A stretch of DNA of 64,000 nt from Proteinivorax tanatarense (GTDB lineage: Bacteria > Bacillota > Proteinivoracia > Proteinivoracales > Proteinivoracaceae): NCBI RefSeq assembly GCF_040267685.1, contig NZ_CP158367.1, positions 992,001-1,056,000 on the forward strand. Direction: 5' to 3'. This document shows, one piece after another, positions 1-8,282 of the stretch (its first letter is position 1; each line of letters starts with the position of its first letter). The notes under the pieces were generated by a model. That model ran no database searches, was not told the origin of the DNA, and saw only the letters and a list, made by a program, of their open reading frames with translations. The position numbers were made by a program, and so were the translations under genes.

Positions 1-1896
1 TCCTTCGGGCTGCTCTATTTCTATGACATTTAATACATCCTCCAAAGTTAGGGGGTCAAAATACAAACGGTCAGAAGTGTTAAAGTCTGTACTAACAGTT
101 TCGGGGTTGTTGTTAATCACAATAGACTCAATTCCCATTTTCTTCAAAGCCCATATAGAATGGACTGTACAATAGTCAAATTCTACTCCCTGTCCTATAC
201 GTATAGGGCCAGAACCTAGTATCAACACTTTTCTTCTGCTAGAGGGACTTACCTTATTTGTTCCCTCATAACTTCCATAAAAATAAGGGGCCAACGCCTT
301 AGCATCTCCTGAACATGTATCCACCATATGATAGGCCGGCAGAATTGATTTTTCTTTTCTATAATTTCGAACGTCCTGCTCACTTACGCCTAACAAAACC
401 GCTATTTGAGCATCTGGAATGTTTATCTGTTTTGCTTTTATAAGTAAATCATCGGACAAAGTAGTAATGCTCTTTTTCTTTAACTGATTTTCAATTTGCA
501 CGATAGATAATATTTTTGATAGAAAGAACATATCCATACCAGTTAACTCATTGATTCTAGCAGGCTTTACTCCTTTAGCTAAAGCGGTAGCTATATAAAA
601 AATTCGATTGTCGTCTTTAAGCGCAATTTGCTCTATGATTTCATCTTCTGATAGCTTTAGAATATCTTCCATAACTAGGCTGTTTCGGGTTAGCTCCAAC
701 GAGCGCACACCCTTCATCAGCGCACCTTCAAAACTTCTATCTAAAGACATAATTTCTCCTGTAGCTTTCATTTGAGTTCCCAAGGTTCGATCGGCTAACC
801 CAAACTTATCAAAAGGCCAGCGAGGTATTTTAATAACCACATAATCCAAGCTAGGCTCCATAGCTGCATGGCCAAAGCCGGTAATAGGGTTTGGTATTTC
901 ATCTAAATGAAGTCCAACAGCTATTTTAGAAGATATTCGAGCGATGGGAAATCCTGTAGCTTTAGAAGCTAAGGCGCTAGAACGGCTAACTCTAGGGTTA
1001 ACCTCAATGACAATATAGTCCATGCTATTAGGATCTAAAGCAAACTGAACATTACACCCACCTTCCACACCAAGGGCGCTGATAATCTTTAGGGAGGAGG
1101 AGCGTAACATTTCATATTCTTCTTTTGTTAAAGTCTGATTAGGAGCAGCAACAATACTGTCGCCAGTATGAATGCCAACAGGGTCTACATTTTCCATATC
1201 ACATATAGCTATGCAAGTATCATTGGCATCACGCATAACTTCAAACTCAATTTCCTTCCAACCAGCCACACTTTTCTCCACCAAAACCTCGTTAACTCGA
1301 CTGCTTTTTAGACCCATACGGGTAATTTCGCAAAGCTCGTCTTTGTTAGATGCAATGCCACCGCCGGTACCACCCATGGTATAAGCTGGGCGGATAATTA
1401 ATGGGTAACCAACAGACTCAGCAAAAGAAACCGCATCATCTACCGACCCCACAACCTCACTTTTGGCAATGGGCTCGCCGATACTATTTAGCAACTGGTT
1501 AAATAGATCTCGATCTTCTGCCTTTTGGATAGCCTCAACTGATGTCCCCAAAAGCCTTACATCCTCAGCTTGCAAAAAACCTTCCTCTGCAAGTTCCACT
1601 GCTAGATTTAGACCTACCTGACCGCCCAAGGTAGGAAGGAGACCATCAGGCTTTTCCTTGCGGATAACCTTTTTAATAAAGTCTGTAGTCAACGGCTCCA
1701 TATAAATATGATCTGCGATACCTGGGTCGGTCATTATTGTTGCTGGGTTGTTATTTACCAAAACCACCTCGATACCTTCTTCCTTTAGAGCAAGGCAAGC
1801 CTGAGTGCCTGCATAGTCAAACTCAGCAGCTTGACCGATAATAATAGGGCCAGACCCTATAACCATAACTTTCTTAAGTGTTTTATTCAGTGGCAT
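1..1896 (-). CDS. carB: Carbamoyl-phosphate synthase large subunit, N-terminal 632 residues (3' end outside window)
   Basis: CarB makes carbamoyl phosphate from bicarbonate, ammonia from the glutaminase subunit and two ATP, for pyrimidine and arginine synthesis. The ATG at 1896 follows GGAGGAATTTTT. The nucleotide-binding motif [17 protein letters not shown] lies near residue 12, and a matching [16 protein letters not shown] near residue 557 shows the internal duplication typical of CarB. The ATP-grasp part of the first synthetase half ([39 protein letters not shown]) is intact. The family is about 1070 residues, so roughly 59% is present and the frame stays open to base 1. It has its own promoter and a PyrR-type attenuator. 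No carA is seen on the 5' side, so this copy heads its own transcript, at least at the 5' end. Confidence 0.97.
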   Translation of the reverse strand, partial: MPLNKTLKKVMVIGSGPIIIGQAAEFDYAGTQACLALKEEGIEVVLVNNNPATIMTDPGIADHIYMEPLTTDFIKKVIRKEKPDGLLPTLGGQVGLNLAVELAEEGFLQAEDVRLLGTSVEAIQKAEDRDLFNQLLNSIGEPIAKSEVVGSVDDAVSFAESVGYPLIIRPAYTMGGTGGGIASNKDELCEITRMGLKSSRVNEVLVEKSVAGWKEIEFEVMRDANDTCIAICDMENVDPVGIHTGDSIVAAPNQTLTKEEYEMLRSSSLKIISALGVEGGCNVQFALDPNSMDYIVIEVNPRVSRSSALASKATGFPIARISSKIAVGLHLDEIPNPITGFGHAAMEPSLDYVVIKIPRWPFDKFGLADRTLGTQMKATGEIMSLDRSFEGALMKGVRSLELTRNSLVMEDILKLSEDEIIEQIALKDDNRIFYIATALAKGVKPARINELTGMDMFFLSKILSIVQIENQLKKKSITTLSDDLLIKAKQINIPDAQIAVLLGVSEQDVRNYRKEKSILPAYHMVDTCSGDAKALAPYFYGSYEGTNKVSPSSRRKVLILGSGPIRIGQGVEFDYCTVHSIWALKKMGIESIVINNNPETVSTDFNTSDRLYFDPLTLEDVLNVIEIEQPEG

Positions 1897-1936
1897 AAAA
1901 ATTCCTCCTTTTTTTAACAAGAGGTCAAAAAGGCGT

Positions 1937-1973
1937 ATAAAAAAATCCTTGCCGTTTTATGACAGCAAGGATT
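1937..1973 (-). terminator. Attenuator terminator in the carB leader
   Basis: On the minus strand AATCCTTGC (1973-1965) pairs with GCAAGGATT (1952-1944) and is followed by a run of T, giving an intrinsic terminator about 45 nt before the carB start. Its left arm can instead pair with AAGGAT inside the upstream PyrR-like loop, the usual terminator/antiterminator switch. Confidence 0.85.
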
Positions 1974-2030
1974 GGCCACCACGACGACACAGATATCCTG
2001 TGGTTATGGTGGTGATTTTATGTACAAAAT

Positions 2031-2066
2031 CTATACGCATCCTTACTAGCCTCACGGGACCAGTTT
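2031..2066 (-). promoter_or_regulatory. PyrR-type binding loop (pyrimidine attenuator)
   Basis: The minus-strand RNA contains GGUCCCGUGAGGCUAGUAAGG. This matches the conserved PyrR anti-antiterminator signature (UCC-N-G-N-GAGGCU-N3-AAGG) of Firmicute pyr operons. PyrR with UMP is known to stabilise this hairpin and cause termination downstream. The site lies between the predicted start near 2084 and the terminator at 1937-1973. Confidence 0.85.
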
Positions 2067-2090
2067 AAAAGACCTTTGCAAATTGTTAAT

Positions 2091-2119
2091 AGAATATCAA
2101 AATAAAATAACTTTGTCAA
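2091..2119 (-). promoter_or_regulatory. Sigma-A-type promoter for carB
   Basis: On the minus strand TTGACA (2119-2114), a 17-bp spacer and TATTCT (2096-2091) form a near-consensus promoter. The predicted start near 2084 places the whole PyrR-type leader in the transcript. Confidence 0.75.
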
Positions 2120-2223
2120 TAACGTTTTTCAAAAGAAGTTGATTTTTTATACTGTAAAAATGTTTTTTAAGTTAGTGGGGCAAACTGTTATTGTAAATAA
2201 ATTATTACAGATCAATGTATTTA

Positions 2224-2252
2224 TTGACAGGTGAACTATTATAAATTATTAT
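2224..2252 (+). promoter_or_regulatory. Promoter of the arsenic operon
   Basis: TTGACA (2224-2229), a 17-bp spacer and TATTAT (2247-2252) lie 39 bp before arsR. The AT-rich imperfect dyads over and after the -10 are where an ArsR operator would be expected, but I cannot define its limits. Confidence 0.6.
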
Positions 2253-2290
2253 ATGAGTATAAACGAATATGCGGATAAGGTGGTGGAGAA

Positions 2291-2614
2291 ATGGTAGAGG
2301 TTTTTAAAGCTTTAGGAGATGAAACTAGGCTTAGAATGGCTATGCTTTTTAGCCAAGAAAAGCTTTGTGTATGTGAAATAGAAGAGATACTTGAAATAAG
2401 CCAGTCAAATGCATCCCGTCACTTAAACAGATTAAAAACCGTAGGAATAATTTCATCTGAGAGAAAAGCTCAGTGGGTCTATTACTACATTAGTAATGAT
2501 TTTTTGAGCAAATACAATAGCCTTTGGCAAGAGGTATGTAAACAGCTAAACGAAGGTATATATGCAGAAGATAAAAAGCGCTTAGAAGAAGTTAAAAAAT
2601 CCACCGATTGCTAG
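2291..2614 (+). CDS. arsR: ArsR-family metalloregulator
   Basis: A 107-residue winged-helix repressor. The body VFKALGDETRLRMAMLF, the recognition region ISQSNASRHLNRLKTVG (about residues 36-52) and the beta-wing (SERKAQWVYYYI) are typical of ArsR/SmtB. The pair in KLCVCEIEEIL matches the CVC metal site at the start of the DNA-binding helix in As(III)-sensing ArsR proteins. It starts the operon with acr3 and arsC, and by analogy represses it until arsenite binds. The ATG at 2291 has GGTGG upstream. Further cysteines (WQEVCKQL and the C-terminal TDC) could be extra ligands. Confidence 0.93.
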   Translation: MVEVFKALGDETRLRMAMLFSQEKLCVCEIEEILEISQSNASRHLNRLKTVGIISSERKAQWVYYYISNDFLSKYNSLWQEVCKQLNEGIYAEDKKRLEEVKKSTDC

Positions 2615-2646
2615 GTGGGTTACAAAAAATTTAGGAGGTCTTACTT

Positions 2647-3711
2647 ATGGTAAACGAAAAGCAAACAGGAGGCATGGGTTTTTTCGAAAGAAATCTAACT
2701 ATATGGGTTGCAGCATGTATAGTTATTGGTGTTGCTATTGGATATTATTTACCACAAGTTCCTGAAACTTTAGATAAATTCACATACTATGAAATTTCAC
2801 TGCCTATAGCCATACTAATTTGGATGATGATTTATCCGATGATGTTGAAGATTGACTTTACAAGCATTGTTCAGGCACTAAAAATGCCTAAAGGATTAAC
2901 ATTGACATGTACAGTTAACTGGCTTATAAAGCCTTTTACTATGGCTTTTTTCGCATGGTTGTTTTTTTATGTAATATTTAGAAACCTTATAGAACCAGAA
3001 ATAGCTGAAGCTTATTTTGCAGGAGCAGTTATTTTAGGAGCAGCACCGTGTACTGCTATGGTATTTGTCTGGAGTCATCTAACTAAAGGAAATCCAGCAT
3101 ACACATTAGTTCAAGTTTCCGTCAACAATATTATTTTATTAGTGGCCTTTGCTCCGATTATAGTTCTACTTCTTGGAGTTTCAGATTTGACTGTACCATA
3201 TGGAACAGTCTTTTTATCGGTATTCTTATTTATCGTCATTCCACTAATTGCAGGTTTTATATCCAGAAACTTAATCATTAAACATAAGGGTGAAGAGTAC
3301 TTTGAGAATGTTTTTTTAAAGAAATTTGATGGTATAACTATGATAGGGTTGTTACTTACTCTAATTTTAATTTTCACCTTTCAAGGTGATGTAATTATAA
3401 ACAACCCAATACACATTGTGTTAATTGCTATTCCGTTAATTATACAAACTTTTTTTATCTTTACCATTGCATATGGTTGGGCAAAAGCATGGAAGTTACC
3501 ACACAATGTAGCTTCGCCAGCTGCAATGATTGGAGCTAGTAACTTCTTTGAACTAGCTGTAGCTGTAGCAATTTCTGTTTTTGGACTTCGGTCACCTGCG
3601 GTAACGGCTACTGTAGTTGGAGTTCTAGTGGAAGTTCCGGTCATGCTCGCCTTAGTTAAAATAGCTAACAAAACCCGTCATTGGTTCCCAGCTGAAATCC
3701 AAGAGGGATAA
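2647..3711 (+). CDS. acr3: ACR3-family arsenite efflux permease
   Basis: A 354-residue, about ten-helix membrane protein of the bile/arsenite transporter superfamily. It begins MGFFERNLTIWVAACIVIG after a short cytoplasmic tail, as ACR3 proteins do. The two functionally important ACR3 residues are present: the cysteine in LGAAPCTAMVFVWS (Cys135) and the glutamate in ASNFFELAVAVAI (Glu302). It exports As(III) using the proton gradient. The gene follows arsR by 32 bp behind AGGAGG and precedes arsC, so export is paired with arsenate reduction. Confidence 0.95.
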   Translation: MVNEKQTGGMGFFERNLTIWVAACIVIGVAIGYYLPQVPETLDKFTYYEISLPIAILIWMMIYPMMLKIDFTSIVQALKMPKGLTLTCTVNWLIKPFTMAFFAWLFFYVIFRNLIEPEIAEAYFAGAVILGAAPCTAMVFVWSHLTKGNPAYTLVQVSVNNIILLVAFAPIIVLLLGVSDLTVPYGTVFLSVFLFIVIPLIAGFISRNLIIKHKGEEYFENVFLKKFDGITMIGLLLTLILIFTFQGDVIINNPIHIVLIAIPLIIQTFFIFTIAYGWAKAWKLPHNVASPAAMIGASNFFELAVAVAISVFGLRSPAVTATVVGVLVEVPVMLALVKIANKTRHWFPAEIQEG

Positions 3712-3738
3712 ACCATATTTAATAAGGAGCTGTTAACT

Positions 3739-4140
3739 GTGAAAAAATCAATAGGTTTCATCTGTGTAGGTAATTCATGCAGAAGTCAAATGGCAGAAGG
3801 TTTTGCAAAAAAACTAGGTAAAAATGTCTTTGAAGTCTACAGTGCTGGCACAGAGCCAGCAGTAGAGGTAAACCCTAATGCAGTGGAAGTAATGAAAGAA
3901 GTAGGGGTTGACATAGCAGGTCAAAAACCAAAGCTTCTTAAAGATATACCAAACAAGCTAGACATAATCATCACCATGGGCTGCAACGTACAGTGCCCAT
4001 TCTTGCCACATGATTACAAAGAAGATTGGGGCTTAGAAGACCCTGTAGGAAAGCCGATAGAAGAATTTAGAAAAACAAGAGACACCATAGAAAAGAAAAT
4101 GCAAGACCTAATCCGCAGAGTACAGCAAGGAGAGGTTTAG
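3739..4140 (+). CDS. arsC: Arsenate reductase, thioredoxin-coupled type
   Basis: A 133-residue member of the low-molecular-weight tyrosine-phosphatase fold. The P-loop CVGNSCRS (Cys9 to Ser16) binds the oxyanion. The redox cysteines lie in GCNVQCPFLP (Cys82 and Cys86), followed by the conserved DWGLEDPVG. It reduces As(V) to As(III), which Acr3 then exports. The start is GTG at 3739 with AAGGAG 10 bp upstream. It is the last gene of the arsenic operon; the tandem-repeat block begins within 40 bp and I see no clear terminator. Confidence 0.95.
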   Translation: MKKSIGFICVGNSCRSQMAEGFAKKLGKNVFEVYSAGTEPAVEVNPNAVEVMKEVGVDIAGQKPKLLKDIPNKLDIIITMGCNVQCPFLPHDYKEDWGLEDPVGKPIEEFRKTRDTIEKKMQDLIRRVQQGEV

Positions 4141-4179
4141 AGCTTAAGAGCAGTTTGACAGTTGGTTAGTTGGACAGCG

Positions 4180-5118
4180 GACAGGAAAATTCAAAGGCGA
4201 ATTTACAATTTACAATGGACAATTGACAATTTTAACCCATTTGGACAATTATACATGTTTTTCTCTCAGAGGGTGGTGATCTCTGTGTAGGTGCAAAACC
4301 GTAATTGGCTATAGTAAACGCCTCGCAGAAAATCTCCAACGTCACCCTGAGCCTGCCGAAGGGTCTAGCCCACAAGGGCGCAGGACCCACACAACGAACA
4401 TAAGACACGAAACCATCCCACAAAGAGGGTAGGGGGCGACCTCAGTGTCGCCCCGTCCTACATGGCTAACCAATTTAAATACGTTTTCCTTTAATGTACT
4501 TTTCCTATCCAACAATCCAACCATCTTCTATCTAACTAGGTTTACACGCCGTAGCTTAGCATATAGCTAATATCTAAAATAGAGACATATTTTAGTAGGT
4601 TTTGCTTCAAAGGCAGTAGACAGGGAAATTCAAAGGCGAATTTACAATTTACAATGGACAATTGACAATTTTAACCCATTTGGACAATTATACATGTTTT
4701 TCTCTCAGAGGGTGGTGATCTCTGTGTAGGTGCAAAACCGTAATTGGCTATAGTAAACGCCTCGCAGAAAATCTCCAACGTCACCCTGAGCCTGCCGAAG
4801 GGTCTAGCCCACAAGGGCCCAGGACCCACACAACGAACATAAGACACGAATCCACCCATCAAAGAAGCTAGGGGGCGACCTCAGTGTCGCCCCGTGCTAC
4901 ATGGCTACCCAATTTAAATAAGTTTTCCTTTAATGTGCTTTCCCTATCCAACAATCCAACCATCTTCTATCTAACTAGGTTTACACGCCGTAGCTTAGCA
5001 TATAGCTAATATCTAAAAATAGAGACATATTTTAGTAGGTTTTGCTTCAAATGCAGTAGACAGGGAAATTCAAAGGCGAATTTACAATTTACAATGCACA
5101 ATTGACAATTTTAACCCG
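4180..5118. repeat. Tandem repeat, unit about 440 bp, two full copies plus a partial third
   Basis: The segment starting CAGGGAAATTCAAAGGCGAA recurs with period 439 (4192 to 4631) and 440 (4631 to 5071); the third copy stops after about 60 bp. Each full unit holds an AT-rich stretch built of TTTACAATTTACAATGGACA, a copy of the CACCCTGAGC...GAAGGGTCTAG repeat, a hairpin GGGGCGACCTCAGTGTCGCC and a conserved tail. The copies are about 97% alike by eye. Short open frames in the units are not maintained and I do not call them genes. Confidence 0.9.
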
Positions 5119-5186
5119 GCTGGTAGTGTTCCCTTTGACTAGACATGGGGCGACTACTGTTTCGTCCCAACAATAGATGTCAACGC

Positions 5187-5236
5187 ATTTGACATGTTAA
5201 TCTCTATTAATAGAAGTATCTTATTCAATGTCAAAT
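5187..5236. repeat. Inverted repeat upstream of the membrane-protein gene
   Basis: ATTTGACAT (5187-5195) and ATGTCAAAT (5228-5236) form perfect 9-bp arms. The sequence TTTGACATGTTAAT also occurs near 32749, upstream of the DUF4352 lipoprotein. It could be an operator or a shared promoter element. The rest of 5119-5438 is AT-rich and I see nothing else in it. Confidence 0.45.
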
Positions 5237-5438
5237 ATACAGAGAATTTATTTTTGCTAAGAACTTTGCAGAGTTAGAATACTCAACTAAGCAACAAAGC
5301 TTTGTGCTAGTAGAGTAAGGAATGAATATGGGAAATTAAAATAACTCAACTAAAAAGCAGGATTTTTATTATATATCTTGAAAGTAACTATACTAGAACA
5401 TAAAAAATTACATATATTAGTATAAAGAGGTGAAGCTG

Positions 5439-6038
5439 GTGGGGGATTTTTCCATAAAAGAAGCTTTTAGTGTTGGGTATAGAAAGACTGTAGAAAATAT
5501 AGGGCTTTTAATTTCTGCAGTGCTTATAATTTTTCTTATAGAGTTATCCTTGTATATTTTTTTAAACGAATCGGCTATTTTAATCCAATTTTTAATAGGA
5601 ACAATGCTAACCTTAGGATTTATAAATATATCGCTAAAAATATATAACTCTAATGAAAGTGATGTCAAAATCGCTGAACTGTTTAAAGTTTTTAATTATC
5701 TAGGTGTTTATATAATAGCATCATCTGTATATTTGTTATCTACTTTTATTGGCTTTGTTTTTTTATTTGTTCCTGGTTTTGTTGTATTTGTAAAATTTTT
5801 TTTCTACTCATATTATATAGTAGACGAAGGTGCTGGAATATTAGAGTCATTATCTAAAAGTTGGAAAGCAACTAACGGGTGTGGTTTTAAACTCTTTGCT
5901 TTTATTATAATTTTATTTTTTGTTAATCTTGGGGGGGCGCTGCTTTTAGGTATCGGACTATTTTTTACTATCCCATTGTCAATGATGACAGTAATTCATG
6001 TGTACAATGAAATATCTTATAAAAATATTGTGGAGTAG
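5439..6038 (+). CDS. Integral membrane protein, YciC/DUF975-like
   Basis: About 199 residues with several hydrophobic helices (near residues 20-40, 45-65, 85-125 and 160-185). The central YYIVDEGAGILESLSKSWKA resembles the (D/E)EG-x-G-x-x-ESL-x-x-SW segment between helices of YciC/DUF975-type membrane proteins of unknown role. I chose GTG at 5439 because AGAGGTG sits 6 bp before it; a GTG at 5430 would overlap that site. The gene is isolated: repeats lie before it and a terminator 140 bp after it. No function can be given. Confidence 0.75.
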   Translation: MGDFSIKEAFSVGYRKTVENIGLLISAVLIIFLIELSLYIFLNESAILIQFLIGTMLTLGFINISLKIYNSNESDVKIAELFKVFNYLGVYIIASSVYLLSTFIGFVFLFVPGFVVFVKFFFYSYYIVDEGAGILESLSKSWKATNGCGFKLFAFIIILFFVNLGGALLLGIGLFFTIPLSMMTVIHVYNEISYKNIVE

Positions 6039-6180
6039 GTGAATAAAAAATAATAAATGGTATGCTCTCTTTATGGTGTACCTCCCTACCTTAGCGAGGG
6101 AAATATGTAGCGGCATACTGTGCTCTTAATATTATAAATTCCTTTATGAGCTTCTGATTTACTTATATTGTTAACATTAT

Positions 6181-6230
6181 CGAAAAAAGCAAGCAGTTAA
6201 TTGAAAAAAATTAACTGCTTGCTTTTTTCG
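6181..6230. terminator. Bidirectional terminator
   Basis: CGAAAAAAGCAAGCAGTTAA and its exact complement TTAACTGCTTGCTTTTTTCG flank a short A-rich loop, with T runs in both directions. It insulates the hcp promoter, which begins directly at its right edge. Confidence 0.85.
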
Positions 6231-6271
6231 TGACCTATGTCACGGAAATAATCCATAACTTTCTATATAAT
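6229..6271 (+). promoter_or_regulatory. hcp promoter with FNR/HcpR-type operator
   Basis: The perfect palindrome CGTGACCTATGTCACG (6229-6244) has the GTGAC-N4-GTCAC form bound by CRP/FNR-family regulators, including HcpR, which controls hcp in many anaerobes. A TATAAT (6266-6271) predicts a start near 6278, putting the palindrome centre near -41.5, the class II activator position. There is no recognisable -35 box, as expected for an activator-dependent promoter. Confidence 0.7.
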
Positions 6272-6365
6272 TGGAATTGTAATCAACAAACAGGAGGTAC
6301 ACAAAATGCTATCAAAACTTAAACAGTTTTTTAGTGATAATCAAAATAAAGGAGGAATTCAAAAA

Positions 6366-8021
6366 ATGAGTCAAAAGATGTTTTGTCACCAATGTCAAGA
6401 GGCTGCCAAAGGTACTGGCTGTGATGTAGCTGGCGTTTGTGGTAAGTCAAGCGAAGTTTCAAACCTGCAAGATTTACTAATCCACGTGCTTAAAGGTGTA
6501 GCTGAATACAATCAGCAAGCTAGGAAAGCAGGCCTAAACCGTCCAGAAACAGACAGAATAGTAATGGATTCTCTATTTACTACAATTACAAATGCTAACT
6601 TCGACGATGAGTCAATCTCTAAAAGAATCGAAAAAGTTATCACGGAAAGAGACGCTATCAAAGAAACTCTACAAAAAGAAGGTAAGCTAGAAGACAAAAA
6701 CTACAAAGATTTTGCTACATGGATTGGCAGTAGAAGTGAATTTGCACAAAAAGCTGCTCAACCAGAAGTAGGTATTCTAGCTACAGAAAACGAAGACGTA
6801 AGAAGCTTAAGATCTCTAATTTTATTTGGTCTTAAAGGTATGGCGGCATACGCTGAGCATGCTGACAATCTAGGTCATCGCAGCGAAGAAATTTCTGCAT
6901 TCATAGAAAAAGCACTAGTAGCAATTGAAGATGAAACTCTAAGCGCTGACGATTTAATAGCCCTAACTTTAGAAACCGGTAAATACGGTGTAGACGTAAT
7001 GGCACTACTAGATCAAGCTAACACCTCTAAATATGGTAACCCAGAAATCACAGAGGTTAACATCGGTGTTCGCAATAACCCTGCTATCCTAGTAAGTGGT
7101 CACGACCTTAAAGATTTTGAAGAACTTCTAGAGCAAACAGAAGGTACAGGAGTAGACGTATATACTCACTCCGAGATGCTACCTGCTAACTACTACCCAG
7201 CATTTAAAAAGTATGATCACTTTGTTGGTAACTACGGAAATGCATGGTGGAAGCAAAAGGAAGAATTCAAAAGCTTCAACGGACCAGTGCTATTTACAAC
7301 AAACTGTATAGTACCTCCATCTGCAGACTATGCTGACAGAATCTACACTACAGGTGCTACTGGCTACCCAGGATTTAAGCACTTTGAAGATCGTAAAGAT
7401 GGTAAAACTAAAGACTTCACAGAAATCATCGAGCACGCTAAAAGACTACCAGCTCCAACAGAAATCGAAAACGGTAAAATCGTAGGTGGGTTTGCTCATA
7501 ACCAAGTTATGCAGCTAGCTGACAAAGTTGTAGACGCTGTAAAATCAGGAGCAATCAAGCAATTCTTTGTAATGGCTGGTTGTGATGGAAGAATGAAAAG
7601 CAGAAACTACTACACAGACTTTGCCAAAGAGCTTCCACAAGACACAGTAATCTTAACTGCTGGTTGTGCAAAATACAAATACAACAAGCTAGACCTAGGC
7701 GACATCGGCGGCATTCCAAGAGTACTAGATGCTGGTCAATGTAACGACTCTTACTCACTAGCAGTAATCGCCCTAAAACTTAAAGAAGTATTCGAACTAA
7801 ATGACATCAACGACCTACCAATTTCCTACAACATCGCCTGGTACGAGCAAAAAGCAGTAATCGTACTACTAGCTCTTCTACACCTAGGCGTGAAAAACAT
7901 CAAACTAGGGCCAACACTACCAGCATTTTTATCACCAAATGTAGCAAACGTTCTAGTAGAGAAATTCGGTATCAATCCTATTTCGACTGTTGAAGAAGAT
8001 ATGGAGCAATTCCTAGGCTAA
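6366..8021 (+). CDS. hcp: Hydroxylamine reductase / hybrid-cluster protein, class I
   Basis: From ATG 6366 the protein is 551 residues, the usual Hcp length. The N-terminal cysteine motif [19 protein letters not shown] is C-X2-C-X8-C-X5-C, the 4Fe-4S pattern of class I Hcp from strict anaerobes. Hybrid-cluster ligands are visible in the C-terminal half, including [19 protein letters not shown] and AGCAKYKYN. Hcp reduces hydroxylamine and NO in nitrosative-stress defence. Two starts have good ribosome sites: ATG 6306 (AGGAGG) would add 20 polar residues, while ATG 6366 (AAAGGAGG) gives the family start [11 protein letters not shown] prefer 6366, but the upstream ATG could be used. Confidence 0.96.
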   Translation: MSQKMFCHQCQEAAKGTGCDVAGVCGKSSEVSNLQDLLIHVLKGVAEYNQQARKAGLNRPETDRIVMDSLFTTITNANFDDESISKRIEKVITERDAIKETLQKEGKLEDKNYKDFATWIGSRSEFAQKAAQPEVGILATENEDVRSLRSLILFGLKGMAAYAEHADNLGHRSEEISAFIEKALVAIEDETLSADDLIALTLETGKYGVDVMALLDQANTSKYGNPEITEVNIGVRNNPAILVSGHDLKDFEELLEQTEGTGVDVYTHSEMLPANYYPAFKKYDHFVGNYGNAWWKQKEEFKSFNGPVLFTTNCIVPPSADYADRIYTTGATGYPGFKHFEDRKDGKTKDFTEIIEHAKRLPAPTEIENGKIVGGFAHNQVMQLADKVVDAVKSGAIKQFFVMAGCDGRMKSRNYYTDFAKELPQDTVILTAGCAKYKYNKLDLGDIGGIPRVLDAGQCNDSYSLAVIALKLKEVFELNDINDLPISYNIAWYEQKAVIVLLALLHLGVKNIKLGPTLPAFLSPNVANVLVEKFGINPISTVEEDMEQFLG

Positions 8022-8033
8022 GAGAGCTAGGCC

Positions 8034-8150
8034 GCTTATAAGCACCCATCTTCTTCGTTGCAAACAAACGCCCAGACCGGTTACGTATTACTTATACGCG
8101 CCCGCCCTGGGCGTTTTTTTGCGCCTCGAATCTAGGCACTTCTAAGCATC
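8034..8150 (+). repeat. Terminator-tipped dispersed element, copy A
   Basis: Just after the hcp stop, the segment GCTTATAAGCACCCATCTTC is followed by a strong terminator (AAACGCCCAG 8066-8075 with CTGGGCGTTT 8107-8116, then T7). The loop contains TTACTTATACGC, and TTCTAAGCATC comes after. The same modules recur after the glutaredoxin gene (49226-49440) and its decayed copy (50971-51150) with different stem sequences. Confidence 0.7.
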
Positions 8151-8197
8151 CTTGTGGGGTCAAAAAACCCTGTGGGAACAAAAGCTTTAAAGGAATT

Positions 8198-8245
8198 GTC
8201 ACCCTGAGCTTGCCGAAGGGTCTAGCCCACAAGGGCGCAAAGGCC
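8198..8245 (+). repeat. Dispersed CCTGAG...GAAGG repeat
   Basis: GTCACCCTGAGCTTGCCGAA and the following GGGTCTAGCCCACAAGGGCG belong to a repeat also found at 4341-4390, 4780-4830, 20066-20110 (decayed), 49469-49525 and 51171-51225. It resembles the short dyad repeats of TCATTCTGAGC...GAAGAATCT type that are common in intergenic DNA of many bacteria. Confidence 0.8.
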
Positions 8246-8282
8246 CAGGAAACGTACAGAAAAGGACTAAGAATCTAAGCAT

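Noticed and set aside
4232-4862. Short minus-strand ORFs inside the tandem repeat
   Set aside because: They only follow repeat sequence, shift with indels between copies and have no ribosome site.
4180-5118. CRISPR-like array
   Set aside because: The units are about 440 bp and the repeats contain no short identical direct repeats with unique spacers; no cas genes in the window.
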